This document shows, piece after piece, positions 10,730 to 23,255 of a DNA stretch of 64,000 nt. This DNA is from Cercis canadensis. Taxonomy: Eukaryota; Streptophyta; Magnoliopsida; Fabales; Fabaceae. Under the pieces are notes generated by a model. It ran no database searches. It was given only the letters and a program-made list of their open reading frames with translations, and was not told the DNA's origin. How positions within the stretch are numbered: position 1 is the stretch's first letter; each line of letters starts with the position of its first letter. The translations under genes and the position numbers were made by a program. Where the stretch lies: positions 152,662 to 216,661 of the forward strand of contig QAOA01005205.1 of NCBI GenBank assembly GCA_003255065.1, written 5' to 3'.

Positions 10730-12289
10730 GACAATCAATCAAGTAAAGAACATATGAGATATAATGTGGTCCAATAATTGATTCATCTACAAATAGGCAA
10801 TCCACTAAACATATAGTAAGTGTATGTGAGACTTTCAAACCCATAACTCCACAACTTTTTGACCACTATCTACATCTACCTAGCCTTATGAGGGTCCATA
10901 TTCTACTCTCTCTTAACTAAAACACCCAATGGTTCTTTAACAAACTCTTGCATAATCCCTCATCCATGCAATACCATATTTATCATCCATAAGATATGCT
11001 TGCTAAAAAGCACCATTTTCTTCTAATTAAATAAGGAAATAAACAACTTAGCGCATAAGAAACCACAAAATTTTATGCAACTATGAATTGGGTCAACCTC
11101 CGCAAGCGAAAAGGAAGAAAAAAAAAAAACTACATTGGGAATTTTTATAGGTGAGTTCTACCATTCTCGAAATTAAATTGGATCCATTGACAATGTAAAA
11201 TATTGTATATTTATTGCCAATTAAAAATAGATTGTACATTTATTAAATCGCATGATTCCATGTATGAAAAAGAAACTGCTAAACCATTTATTATACACTA
11301 ACAGATTTTAGTAATAATAGCATATAGAATTCTACATTGATGTTGGATTACATTTAAACTCTTCTACTATTTCAACAACTTACATTATATTCCTGTTATT
11401 TCATTGTAGAGGTACCAAGTTCAAATCTCATTGGAGCGGGTGGTTCGTAGAGATTTTGGGAAGAAATAGACTAATACATATATATTATGTAATCTTAGTA
11501 GACTATATGTATAAACGGAATAATCACATAGTACCAATGGATATTTTAATTATTTCACATGAGATGGCAAGCACATGTTTAGAAATCAAGTATCTTTGAA
11601 ACTTTTTAGTCTTTTTTCTCAAGTATTGAAACTTGAGAATAATTGTCCTTATTATAGATTTATGTTATGCCCTATTTGCATATCACCGAAAAAAGTAACA
11701 AAAAAGTTTCTTGTAAAAAAACACCAGTTTCGTATTCATGTTATATTTGCCTACACTTATTAATATAAATTATAATTATTCTCTATTATTAATTTTTTTT
11801 TAATTATATTGTGTCAAAGATAGAATATTTACATTATAGCTTAAGTGGTCATGTACCTAGCCTTTAGGAAAGTTCTTAAGACTCATAATTAAATTTTGGA
11901 GTACCTGCTTTTGGTGATTGTTGGTGTTATTATGGTATAATTATTATTTTTATTAATTGTTACATGTACGTTATCTGAAATATAAATGGAATAACATTAT
12001 CTAGCGATATATATATTTGAAAGTAGGCTTTTAATGTTGAAAATTACATAAGATGTGAAAAAGTTTTTCGAATCACATATCTCGGTCCTCACACACTTTT
12101 TTTTTATATATATGTATATTTGACAGCATCTTAGTGAACTTGTTTGCTTTTTTTATGTAGGAATGGGGGTTCATGTTTTGCACCATTGTATAATAACAAT
12201 GGTTTGATGTATTAGTGATAGTATCAATGTAGTAATTAAGATGTACCTTTGTACATTTTGAAATTATTTATGGATCATCAATTTGTAGG
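9641..12289. other. Intergenic AT-rich stretch with minor repeats
   Basis: No gene supported. Holds an AT dinucleotide run (10702-10729). A SINE-like stretch near 11395-11500 (TAGAGGTACCAAGTTCAAAT, resembling a B box) recurs in degraded form near 23900-23985. A sequence near 11607-11655 recurs at 63012-63055. Confidence 0.45.
10702..10729. repeat. AT dinucleotide microsatellite
   Basis: About 14 consecutive AT units in non-coding DNA. Confidence 0.95.
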
Positions 12290-12565
12290 TACATGTTGTG
12301 CTATTTTACTTATTTTCTTCTATTTCAATTAAGGGTATTTTTAGAAAAGTTGATTACATTCCTAAGAATATTTCACTTGAACCAAACATGAGAATGAAAT
12401 TTTGTTGGGAATACAGTATATTATTCCCAGGAAAATTTAGTGACAACCAAACATATTTTGTTAACTTTCTCAGGAGTCTCATTCTTGGGAATGGGATTCC
12501 CAGAAATGTGGTCTGGTTGGGAGTAAAACATTCCTTAGACCAAACACCACCTATATGACATGTGC
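12290..12565. mobile_element. MITE-like non-coding repeat
   Basis: The region has terminal GTTTGGT-like blocks. It also has repeated partly inverted GGGAATGGGATTCCC and GGAATACAG...TTCCCAGG blocks, a texture typical of small non-autonomous DNA transposons. The short open frames on both strands overlap completely and look like by-products. No second copy is visible in the window, so the call is tentative. Confidence 0.35.
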
Positions 12566-13392
12566 TACTAAACTTTAAACTCACAAAGGAACCCTAGATG
12601 CTCTCAGAGTAAAGGATTGTCAAAAATAAAGATATACCAATATAATAAATAATATTATAATATAATACAATTATGTATTCATCTTTATTAAATTTCAACT
12701 TACTTAATTTAAGTTGGTACCATTACTATATATAGTAAAAATCTTTCAATTCTGAAATCAAAAGAGAATATAAAAAAGCTTATTTATTTTTCTTAATAAA
12801 TGATTCCCTACAAAAGGATTTTTTTTTTTTAGTAAACGTGTCACAGTTAATTATTGTTAGTTTTCTTTGTTTTAAAAGACAAGGAAATAAATTCTATTTT
12901 CACAAATTTACTTCACACCATTTAGTGTGTAGCTTATCGTACACTAACAATCTCAAGAACGCAGAAAATGTCTAAAGTCATAACCATACCATGTATGGGG
13001 CTAAATTCGTAACATTGTGAGTGAATAATTGATGTATAAAAGGTTTTTCTGGAGAAACAAAGCCCAAGGCCATCCTACATAGTTGGGCCCAAAACCAAAG
13101 AAAGAAAACATCATCATGTCATCAGCAAAAAACAAAGAAAAGAAAATTAGAGACACTGTTGTCTCTCCTCTTGACCAGGACACATACCTGCTTGGCATGG
13201 ACACAGACAAATAGTTCTTCATAGCTTCAGGTTAATCCCTCTCTTCAGAAATCACAAATATTTACAATCTCAGAATTCTGGTGATGATTATGATGAAATT
13301 TAACTCAAAATTTCATTCTCCTATATCATCCATACAAGATTTAGTGCACATTTTTTCATCACCTTTAATCATGAGTATTATACTAATACATT
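12566..13392. other. Region downstream of the ERF gene
   Basis: AT-rich non-coding DNA. The part nearest 13393 is probably the ERF 3' UTR, but I cannot place the polyadenylation site. Confidence 0.4.
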
Positions 13393-13812
13393 TCACGTTC
13401 CCTTCTTTTTTTTCTCCTCGTAATCAAGAAGCTCCTCCAACAATTTGTCATCCAAGTACTCAATCTCAAAGACTTGTTTTTCATGCTCCACATTCCCAGA
13501 CCTTGAAGAAGAAGAAGAAGAAGCCGAGGCCGAAGAAGCTGAAGAATGAGAGGCAGCACCACCAGCTGACGAAGGGTACTCATCTGGGAAATTTAGGATA
13601 GCAAAAGAGCCCCTCATAGCATAAGCAGCTCTGTCATAGGCTCTGGCTGCTTCCTCCGCCGTGTTGAAGGTTCCAAGCCATACCCGTTGACCCTGCCTCG
13701 TTGAATCGCGAATCTCCGCCGCAAATTTCCCCCACGGCCGCCTCCGAACGCCTCGGTATCGCACGTCTCCTCCTTCCTCCTTGGCCTTCCCCCTTGAGCC
13801 TTCTTCATCCAT
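13393..13812 (-). CDS. Ethylene-response factor, short group IX (ERF95/96/98-like)
   Basis: A single-exon gene encodes 139 residues with one AP2/ERF DNA-binding domain at about residues 18-76 ([34 protein letters not shown]). The domain has the Ala and Asp residues (A in AAEIRD, D in RAYD) expected for ERF rather than DREB proteins, so it should bind GCC-box promoters. A Ser/Ala run at 82-105 links to an acidic C-terminus ([17 protein letters not shown], 114-130) that matches the EDLL activation motif of the small group IX ERFs. The length fits ERF95, ERF96 and ERF98, which act in ethylene, jasmonate and stress responses. The ATG at 13812 sits 54 bases below a TATA box. Which of the Arabidopsis paralogues is the true orthologue cannot be decided here. 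Confidence 0.93.
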   Translation of the reverse strand: MDEEGSRGKAKEEGGDVRYRGVRRRPWGKFAAEIRDSTRQGQRVWLGTFNTAEEAARAYDRAAYAMRGSFAILNFPDEYPSSAGGAASHSSASSASASSSSSSRSGNVEHEKQVFEIEYLDDKLLEELLDYEEKKKKGT

Positions 13813-13865
13813 GGCTTGTTTGTTTGTTTGTTTTGTCTTGCATGCATGGTAAGACCAGTCAGACG

Positions 13866-13957
13866 TTTATAAACGGTTGGAAAAAAAGGCATCAAGGTAC
13901 AAACACCTTTTGCCACGTGTCCTAGGTTAGTGGGATATAGAAAATTGTTCGCACGTG
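13866..13957 (-). promoter_or_regulatory. ERF promoter: TATA box and two G-boxes
   Basis: TTTATAAA at 13866-13873 lies 54 bases upstream of the ERF start codon, predicting transcription start near 13838 and a very short 5' UTR. Two CACGTG cores (13914-13919 and 13952-13957, both within CACGTGT) lie 40-90 bases further upstream. Such G-box/ABRE-type sites bind bZIP and bHLH factors, consistent with stress or hormone control. Actual binding is inferred. Confidence 0.6.
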
Positions 13958-14627
13958 TTAATGAGAAGGTTCTATACCACTGGGACTCTATTGAAAAGTT
14001 GCATGTCCATTGTATCTGGCTGGTCAAGCTGATGGCTTTACAAGCTTTGAAACTCTTTCGCTATTCTCCCACTTTTAGGAGTTCCTTTCATTCGGAAAAA
14101 TTCAAATAAACAAACTGCTTTTTCTTCAAGCCCAAGAAAAGTAAAATGAACGATGGGTTCACAGTCTAAAGTAGGTTTTTGTAAAATATTGGTAAATTAT
14201 AATGAAACTGTGGTATTAAACTAATTGCCAAGAAAAATCAAACAAAATCAAATCCCCCCATAGGTTTATGGAGGTTGAAAATGTCAATTCACGTGAAGAC
14301 TTCTAGTAGAGGTGGGTCAGGCGCTGGTGAAGTCATGTTGCTTGTTTTCCCCTTCTTAGGTAATGAAATATTCTAAAGTTGTTCACATTATTCTCATCAT
14401 ATTGTGGGTTAAAGTTTTATCACCTGGTTTGGAATTTAGTTAGTGACCTATGGACTATTAAGGCTTTCTAGAAAGAACCTGGTTCTAGCATTTGCGAATT
14501 GCCAAATATCTCAAATATAAAAAGACATTGGAGGGAAGCTTCCAAGCACAATGAGGAGAAACGGGTGGGAGTGGGTAAAATAGAATCCTCCTATTTACCA
14601 TTACTTTGGAATCACACCTGTGCAATC

Positions 14628-15288
14628 NNNNNNNNNNNNNNNNNNNNNNNNNNNNNNNNNNNNNNNNNNNNNNNNNNNNNNNNNNNNNNNNNNNNNNNNN
14701 NNNNNNNNNNNNNNNNNNNNNNNNNNNNNNNNNNNNNNNNNNNNNNNNNNNNNNNNNNNNNNNNNNNNNNNNNNNNNNNNNNNNNNNNNNNNNNNNNNNN
14801 NNNNNNNNNNNNNNNNNNNNNNNNNNNNNNNNNNNNNNNNNNNNNNNNNNNNNNNNNNNNNNNNNNNNNNNNNNNNNNNNNNNNNNNNNNNNNNNNNNNN
14901 NNNNNNNNNNNNNNNNNNNNNNNNNNNNNNNNNNNNNNNNNNNNNNNNNNNNNNNNNNNNNNNNNNNNNNNNNNNNNNNNNNNNNNNNNNNNNNNNNNNN
15001 NNNNNNNNNNNNNNNNNNNNNNNNNNNNNNNNNNNNNNNNNNNNNNNNNNNNNNNNNNNNNNNNNNNNNNNNNNNNNNNNNNNNNNNNNNNNNNNNNNNN
15101 NNNNNNNNNNNNNNNNNNNNNNNNNNNNNNNNNNNNNNNNNNNNNNNNNNNNNNNNNNNNNNNNNNNNNNNNNNNNNNNNNNNNNNNNNNNNNNNNNNNN
15201 NNNNNNNNNNNNNNNNNNNNNNNNNNNNNNNNNNNNNNNNNNNNNNNNNNNNNNNNNNNNNNNNNNNNNNNNNNNNNNNNNNNNNNNN
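14628..15288. other. Assembly gap (N run)
   Basis: 661 consecutive N bases. It begins about 0.8 kb upstream of the ERF start, so distal promoter sequence may be missing. Confidence 0.99.
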
Positions 15289-16345
15289 ATATAATAGACA
15301 AGATAAAAAATTTTAAGATGAAAGTATTTGATAATCAGAAGTACCAAACATCCAACCCACGTCTTGGCAATTCAAGGTAGAACACAAGAACCACCAAGAC
15401 ACTGGGCGTAGCTATATTTTTTTTATATTTTTTTGTTACGATTCTAAATTTAAACACATAACTCATAAATCTTGAGAATAACTTCAATACCACTCAGTTA
15501 CAAGCTGTTTGGTGGCTTAGCTAATATTATACGCATGAAAATAGGCTTATATATTATATAAGTGTTCCATTTTTTATTTTTTTTTGCCCATTATATTATG
15601 TAAGTGTTCCAATTTCAGTCTTACATCATTTTTTTTTCTGTTAACTTCGATTATGATATCTATAAAGTGTGACTCTAAATCACACATATGGAAGAAACAT
15701 TTATTCAACGAAATAAGAGTGGGTTTTCATGAGATTGGGTTGGTTTGATGTATCTCTCTGTGATTGGATATGATTCCTTATATTATGCTGCAAGAATCAG
15801 ATATTATATTAATTAAGTTTATATTGGCCGGAGAGTCAAATATACAGGAACTAAATATGTATATATAAGTTATAGCATCTAAATCTAACGTTAAACAAAG
15901 TTTATAGGTATAGTAATTAATTAATAACATCAATCAATCAAAAAAATAATAATTAATAACATGTTTTAAGTGAAACTTAAAATGTAAAGGAATTGTTCAA
16001 TGAATGAGAACATGTCTTTTAGCATAAGAAAATGACTAGGAATTTTGTCTAATGTAATTTTATTTTGTGAAAAATTTTGAAAAGTCAAAAAGAATATAAG
16101 AATACGAATTATAATAATAATAATGTCACCTCAAACACAAAAAAGAATAATAATATATAATCAAAAAGAGGATTAGGGTTTTTATTGCCTGGGCTAGAGT
16201 TGAATTGGGCCAAATCCAGGAACTGACCAGTATTCAAAAATCTGGGCCACAATTTCCAGCCCAGACTTAAAATGATGGCTTACCTATACTTTCCCAAATA
16301 ACTGCTCAGAGCCTCAAACCTAGCTCAAACTATATTGGGCATAAG
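15289..16345. other. AT-rich intergenic DNA, nothing recognised
   Basis: No coding or RNA feature supported. A fragment near 15435-15510 resembles the dispersed motif seen near 160-230, 20535-20630, 21470-21665 and 63345-63390. Confidence 0.4.
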
Positions 16346-16800
16346 TTTTTGGACAAATTATAGTTTATCCCTTAATTTTCCCCACAAATCAAACTTGATA
16401 TATCAACTTTACATTTAAGTCCCCTGAAGTTCAAAAAATTGAAAATGTCAACTTCTTTATCAGATTTAAGAAAAATCTGAGTGTTGCCAAGAAATGTGTA
16501 GTTAATGTACTCTTCTGGGTCTGGGCTTTGTTCTTCATATCTCAAATTTGAAAATAATATAATTGTTTATTAAGTAGTAGATATTTTTGGTCAAAATATT
16601 CTTCAAACCGCTGCAATTTTTTTATGCTATTAATTGTATGTTTTTCCTATGTGAAAGAGGATTTTTGTTAAATTTGATAGAGCAGTTAACATTTTCATTA
16701 TTTTCCCGACTTTGGAGGGGTTTAATGTAAGATTTAAAAGTTCATGTACAAACTTTGATTTTTAAGAAAGCTTCAATGGATAAACTTAGATCATCACTAT
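16346..16800. mobile_element. Fold-back MITE-like element
   Basis: The left arm (AGTTTATCCCTTAATTTTCC, then ATTTAAGTCCCCTGAAGTT) pairs imperfectly with the right arm (ACTTTGGAGGGGTTTAATGT, then CAATGGATAAACTTAGATC) in inverted orientation around a central AT-rich part. No protein is encoded. The structure resembles Mutator-like MITEs. The ends are approximate. Confidence 0.5.
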
Positions 16801-16984
16801 CAACTTAGAATCAATACTGATACTCTCTTTTTGGGATGGCATTTGGCTCAAATGCCATTTGATTATGAACTTTGCAAGAATCACACCACAAAAGTTAGTT
16901 GTTGAGGTTGGAGAAACCAATGCCTTATGAACCCCAAGCTAGAATGTAGAATCCCATACTTCTAATATAGGACTAGGGGTGTCA

Positions 16985-17360
16985 AATGCATGGTTGTGGA
17001 TGGATCTAAATAGGATCATAACGCAAAAGCCCTTTGGGATTTAAGCATGAACAAAACACAGGTCCATTTATACCATATGCTGAAATTTTATTTACCATGT
17101 CAAAAATCAATTCAACCTAAAAGCTTAAGCTGTTAGGTAAAGACTCGAGAATGATTTTCATATTTGACATGGCCCCACATGCAAAAGTCCATTGGGTTTG
17201 AAGTGTGGACAAAGTACAGGTCCATTAATACCTTGTGCTAAAATTTCAATTAATAAAGTGGGGGCAACAAAGATCGATTTCTTGACCACTTAGTTAGAGA
17301 GGCATTAATATCATATTAACAACCAAAAAACTTAAGCTTTTAAATGAAAATTCATAAATG
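16985..17360. repeat. Dispersed repeat, partly duplicated in tandem
   Basis: 17020-17100 and 17165-17265 are diverged copies of one segment (AAAGTCCATTGGGTTTGAAG and its variant). The stretch as a whole matches 7890-8150. Class uncertain; see the entry at 7890. Confidence 0.5.
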
Positions 17361-18635
17361 GTTTTATATCTAATAGGGCATTGCTTAAGCCTGAATAAAA
17401 ATTAGTCTCACACCAAAAGTGTGAAGACCACCTCGTAGAAAACAAAACAAAAAAGGATAAAAAGTAATCCACATCTTTATTCATATATAAAATAAATAGA
17501 TAAGATTAGATGGATAAATAGTAAGTTCAAATTGGATGGTGTCATGGTTAGCCACTAAATTAACTTCAAGCCTCCATCTTCTGCATATGGGCGATGAGTC
17601 TATGTTTGGCTCAATCATTTTTCTTTTCTGCTACGTTTTTTTCTTCTGCATATGCTTACTATTTTGACTTAGATGGCAAGGAGGAGATAAGTGGCTGCCA
17701 TAACAAATACTACTAGAAGAAACAGGCACACAAAAAAAGCTATCAACAAACCAATGAAATTGCCGAAACCAAACTGAAGATGGTTGGTTTAGGTTGTCAA
17801 AACATTTTCCTTCAAACAGAACTCAACCAAACCGAAGACTTGTCATTGGTTTGATTTGTGAAGTTTCCTCCAAGAAACCCAACTCAAACCGATTACAACT
17901 CTAGAAGTTTTCCTTCCTACGTTTCTTGTAATGTTCGTAACTTTGAATACTCACAATAGTTTGAATAAATTTTACCAAACCTTTTATTAGTTTACTATAG
18001 AATTCATGGTAGCTTTCATCACATTCTTACCAAAAATTAACGTTTATTAATTTTTATTTAGTTCATAGTAGTTTTCATCGCAATTATACCAAACATTACA
18101 AGAAATGTTCTTTCACAACCTCTACGGTACAATTTTTTTAAAAAAATTACATAATTTACGAAAATATTTTTATATTATTACATTTGCTTTAAATGTTAAC
18201 ATTAAAAGTCGATGCTAAAACTAGTTATATAGTTTAAAACATACATAAATCTCTTGCTTTATATTATGTCTTATAGAGCAATTAAGTAGCTCATATTTCC
18301 TGAAAATATAAATATATAGGTTATGACTTAATATTTATTTTGATGTACTAGCACTGTAAATAGCTTTACATAATCAGCCCATCATGTATTTAAAAACCTG
18401 TTAAAAACTTTCATATCAAGTAAAAAATTAATGCTAATAACTTGAATAATATAACACTCCCCATAATTGATCAAATATAAACTCAATAGTTACTGTATTG
18501 TTTTTGCTAAGTAAGAAGAACATGAAAGAAGGGAACTTTAAGAAATGAAGAAAATTGGATTAATTAATCGACAAAGGAGTCATAAAAATTAAACAACATT
18601 CACTAATTATGTTATTTTCTGCATATAATAGTGAG
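17361..18635. other. Intergenic DNA, nothing recognised
   Basis: No gene, RNA or clear transposon structure seen. 17740-17900 contains partly repeated AACCAAACTGAAGA-like phrases on a small scale only. Confidence 0.4.
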
Positions 18636-18639
18636 AGAG

Positions 18640-19215
18640 TTAAGATTAGGGTAAAATTCATATTCATACATTGCAAGTTCAATTCCGGCTCATTGACTTG
18701 AATATTACATTTTAGCAACAAAATTACACATCTATCACATTTTTTTTAACTTAATTACTTAAATATTACAGTCTTTAAAAAATTAAAAATTAAAAAAAAA
18801 TTTCAGACATGTGAGACCACCGGACATGCTAGTGACTATACAGCATATTCACATGGAACACGCCAAGAGCCATTTGACGTGTCATTTTATAGTCAAATTT
18901 GCTACATTCTAATTTTGACTAACTTGAGACATGTCAATAAATCTTTTTTTAAAAAAATTCTTATACAAGGCAACACGCCAATAGCTTTTTTATTATTATT
19001 ATTATATAATATAACAAGAAAGGATATACTATTGGCATGTTTGACATAAACACATTGCTTGGCTACTTGCGTGTCTGATAATCTTTACATGTTAGTTATA
19101 TTTTTTTATTTTTTAATTATTTAAAATTATAATATTTAAGTAATTAAATTAAAAAAAATTTATAAATTTATTTATAAAATATAATATTTATGTCAAAAAA
19201 CTGTTCAATTCCGCT
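18640..19215. mobile_element. Fold-back element, family member 1
   Basis: Terminal arms of about 150 bases, rich in AATTAAAAA and ATTACTTAAATATTA, face each other in inverted orientation. The core carries several ACACGCC/GACGTGT-like short motifs. The same architecture recurs at 19650-20110 and 21835-22265. No protein is encoded. The family is likely a MITE, but its superfamily cannot be assigned. Confidence 0.5.
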
Positions 19216-19649
19216 TGAAAATAAAAGAAAATAGTGACTTGATTATTTATTTTCCTTTTTGAGGTCAATTTGATGTCACGTGACTACTTAGGTCCTATCC
19301 TGCCAAACTGTGCAGTGTTGATCTTTGGCAGGATTACTGTCTCTGCCAACCAGGATTCATGGATGCAGTTCTTACGTTTTTCACATTCACAGCTTTGAAT
19401 CGTGGAAGCAAAAAGCAGAAACCCTAACTGGGGATTGTGCACGTGCTCTCATGTGTTCTTCAAACCGTCCATACATGAAAAAATACTTCTTTTCTCCAAT
19501 TAAGATCTCTGTACCTTATTATATCATCAACAGTTGAGACTGGAGACTGTCAAATCAAAATGTTGAACAGGTACAATATCTATTTTTAATGAATCTTGAA
19601 TGTATTTGTCACTCTATGTTTTATTTTTAAGAATCTCATTACATAAAAT

Positions 19650-20110
19650 ATATGGAGGGCAGTTGACTGTGTGATATTTTTTTACTCGATTATTATATTT
19701 TGATAATTTATTTATTAATTTTGAAATTATTTATCTTAATATTATTATTTTTTATTTAAAAAAATTAATAGATAGAATTCATCATACACGCCTCAAGTCA
19801 TATGACATATCCTATGAAGACATTCCATATAGCATATGATGTATCCCACTTGTAAAATTACATCTCATTTTTTATAAAGTTTGCTGTGCGTGCAAGTGAT
19901 AAGGTCCATCAAACACGTTACATGCCTTGTGACATATTCTCAATTTATACACCGCGTAACATATGACGTGTTTAGTGAATCTCACCTATTGATATTTATT
20001 TTTAAATAAAAAAATTATAATATTACAATAAATTGTTTTGAAATTATAGTAATAAAGTAAATAAATTTTTAAAATATAATATTTAGGTAAAAAAAAATAA
20101 CTGTGTCTTG
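19650..20110. mobile_element. Fold-back element, family member 2
   Basis: Same build as 18640-19215: AT-rich inverted arms (TTTGATAATTTATTTATTAA on the left, AATAAAGTAAATAAATTTTT on the right) around a core with repeated ACACG, CATATGAC and CACGTTAC-like motifs. No protein is encoded. Confidence 0.45.
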
Positions 20111-20364
20111 GTTTATTTTGGTATTATTTTTTCATTTATTATGAGATGAGGTGATTTTTTTAACACAAGAGAAACGTTTCATATGATATTATATATAATA
20201 TAATTCTCATATTTAAATCTTATATATGATAAGCTTTTACAAGTGTTTACCTATGACATGGAGAGGTGTATCATATATATGGANGGATATGTCTCTTCCC
20301 TTTTTTTTCTTATCAAACACTGTTATCTTCTCACATGACATTATAAAACTAATTCTATTAAGAT

Positions 20365-20793
20365 TTTAATTTTATAGTTTAAATTTATTTAGAGTGGAGG
20401 AGTATACACATAAAAGTGTATATTATTTTGGTCCAATAAAATCTTAAAAACTACAAAATAAAAATAACTTATCTCTTCGCATGATTTGTTATAATAGATA
20501 TTAATCATTTGTTTTTTATAATATTTTTAATCATAATTTTAAATTTAAACATAAAANTTAATTATAACTTTAAATTTAAACATAAAATTTATAAATCTTA
20601 ATAACGACCTTAACAACGCTCCACTAATGATTTGCTATTTGAAAAAGCAATTACTTAATTGCTTTGGCTTATTGGGTTAGAGGCCTCTATATAATGAGTC
20701 TAGTAAGTTGTCATCAGTATTATCGAAGAAATCAAACTATTTTCTAGTCCTTGTGTTCCTTATCTTTCTGAGTTGCAATAATTGGTGTAATTT
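20365..20793. repeat. Right copy of the ~400-bp direct duplication
   Basis: Matches 1-397 in the same orientation, about 20 kb apart. It includes an internal tandem repeat of about 32 bases (near 20527-20590, with one N at 20557) that is absent from the left copy. It also contains CTATATAATG near 20688. Confidence 0.8.
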
Positions 20794-21834
20794 AGTATTA
20801 GCAAACCTAACACCGTAATTATGACTTGCTTAGTGTGCTGTCATCGTAGTTAACAAGAGAAGCTTAGTTCAGTTTTATTCCAGAGTTGTAATTAAAATAC
20901 CGTAATTAAGTTTTATAATAATAAGATTGCAATATAATCAAGATTATGATAAAAATTATGACATACCAAATACTTGTAATAATTACCGACAAATGTTGAC
21001 TTGAGTAGAAGAGATTCTGGTAATTTAAGCAAATAGTCTCGAGTTCGATCCTTTGTAGATACAACAAACTTTTTTAGAAGAGATTATCACTTTAGTGTCT
21101 GATAATACTTCGAAAAATTAGTCATAAATAAAACTTAAAGATATTTTAGGAAAAACAAAAATACTTGTAACAATTTTTATTTTAATGTCTGACGTCGTCA
21201 GCTCTTCTCCCTAGTAAACTGTCGACCAACAGCTGTTTCCTTCTTTCCATGTGCCACTCTTCCTCATTACACCATTATTACTCTCATTATAATTTTTCAT
21301 CTTGGAACACATAATCTAAATATGTAATATTTTATTTTTACCTGTGGTCCAAAGTGTTTTTTCAATCTAAAACTAGACAGTTGCAGTGATGTGCCATACA
21401 ACTTACACATGTGTTGCTATAGTTTGTTTGTTTGTTTGTTTTTTTTTTTTTTTTTTAACTTTAATTATAATTAAAATTTAAATATAAAATTCACATATTT
21501 TAAAAATAATTTTAATATTTTTAATACAATTTTATATTCAAACACAAAATTATAAATTTTAAAGACTTGACTATAAACTATTTGATAAGATAATTTTAAA
21601 TTTAAACACGAAATAATAAGTTCTAAAGATAATTTTAATATCACTCTATTACAAACAATTTGATAAGATAATTTTAATATAATTTGCTTATAAATTGTCT
21701 CACAAATTGTATGGTCCATCATAGTCTAAGATTAAAAAGAAAATATCATAAAAATAGTAAAACGAACAAGTTTACAAAGACCAAGACTTTGAATTGGAAT
21801 TTTAATAAATGAGGAAACTAAAATATTGAGAACT
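20794..21834. other. AT-rich intergenic DNA with SINE-like scraps
   Basis: No gene supported. A B-box-like TCGAGTTCGATCC occurs at about 21042-21054, and diverged copies of a dispersed AT-rich motif occur at 21460-21665. Confidence 0.35.
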
Positions 21835-22265
21835 GAGAGATTCATAGTCACATTGACATGAATATTATATTTTAACAATAAAAGTATATATTTATCATAT
21901 TTTTTAATTTAATTACTAAAATGTTATAATTTAAAAAAATTAAAAACAAAAAAAATACTTTTTGAATATATAAGGATCACAAGTGATCATGTGTGACACG
22001 CCAATAACCCATTAACGTGTCTCTTCTTATCATTTTTTTCTTTATTTTTATAAATAGTTAAAAAAAGAACACGACATAAAATTACCAGCATGTTCATCGT
22101 GAATACGTCACGTGACTACTTACATATCTAAGTAGTTTTACATGTCCGCTATATTTTTTTTGTTTTTAATTTTTTTAAAATATAAACTTAAAATAAATAA
22201 ATTAAAAATATAAAATTATTTTTACAATATTATATTCCGAGTCGAGATTCATACGTTATTTTCTA
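21835..22265. mobile_element. Fold-back element, family member 3
   Basis: The left part is close to that of 18640-19215 (TTGACATGAATATTATATTT, then TTAATTTAATTACTAAAATG). The right arm is its rough inverse. The core contains GACACGCCAATAACCCATTA and CACGTGACTACTTAC, also echoed in member 1. No protein is encoded. Confidence 0.45.
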
Positions 22266-23255
22266 CCTAGAAATTGACAATAGTAGATGTAGCACTGTTA
22301 ATGTTGTCAGAGACTTCTCAATCAAGGGAACTATTCAACACAATATGGATCCTTCTAGATAAGACCCCACTCTTAACCTAAGTGCACTATGATCAAATAA
22401 ACAATCACCAACTATATATTAGTAAAAATAAATAAATAAACAATCAGCAATGCTTATTTAACTCGAACAGTTAGCACCTGGGGTCTCTACTTTCTGCTAG
22501 TATAGGAGGCCTCATTTTTGTGTTACCTTCCCACTATGCTATGCCCTTTTAGCGATACGTGAGTTGAAGAGAACATTAATCACATAATTATCTAAACAAT
22601 CTCAAATTAATTACATGTTCATAAGTTAATTAATTGTTATATAAAATAATTTGACAAAGTCTATTAACGTTTGCAGTGGTATCCACAATTCCATGTCACT
22701 TACCTTGAAGTAAAACTGTACGCTTTCTAGCGTTTCTAAATTACCATTTTCAATTAATAAAAATAAAAATAAAAACTTAGGTTATAATTTTCATTTTTTT
22801 TTGGGAAAATAAAAATAAATTATTTCAATATTACTAAATAAAATGTCAGTGGTATGTTTAAAGATCTATGAAAAGACAGACAAGAGCTTACCTGTTTTTA
22901 GAGAAGGTTATTTAATTAATTTCTGAGTGTCAAATAATCTCTATGAACCTGAATATCTACAAAACGAGATTATTGATTGCAGGAGATTTAAATTCTACTC
23001 TAAAAAAATGCAAAGTCTTGAGTCAAAACCCTTCAACCAATTAAACCAATTCACATTGGCATTTTTATTATTTTATAAAAATCATAGACACATACTTACA
23101 CGCTTAAAAGGGATTTTTGCAGTTAATCAATTTGACTAAGCTGCTTGTGCACATACTTTATACATTCAATCATAGAAAATATGAACAATGTGTGAGAGTA
23201 ACATTTAGCATTTCTTCAAGTATGTCACAATCCACCAACACAAGCTTACTTAAGT
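22266..23255. other. Intergenic DNA, nothing recognised
   Basis: No supported gene. The open frame at 22927-23139 has no recognisable protein features. Confidence 0.4.

Noticed and set aside
12298-12584. Overlapping frames of 86 and 76 codons on opposite strands
   Set aside because: Mirror-image frames arise from the partly palindromic MITE-like sequence; no homology recognised.
14499-15380. Several long open frames on both strands, about 224-293 codons
   Set aside because: They consist almost wholly of unknown residues because they run through the N gap; no real sequence supports them.
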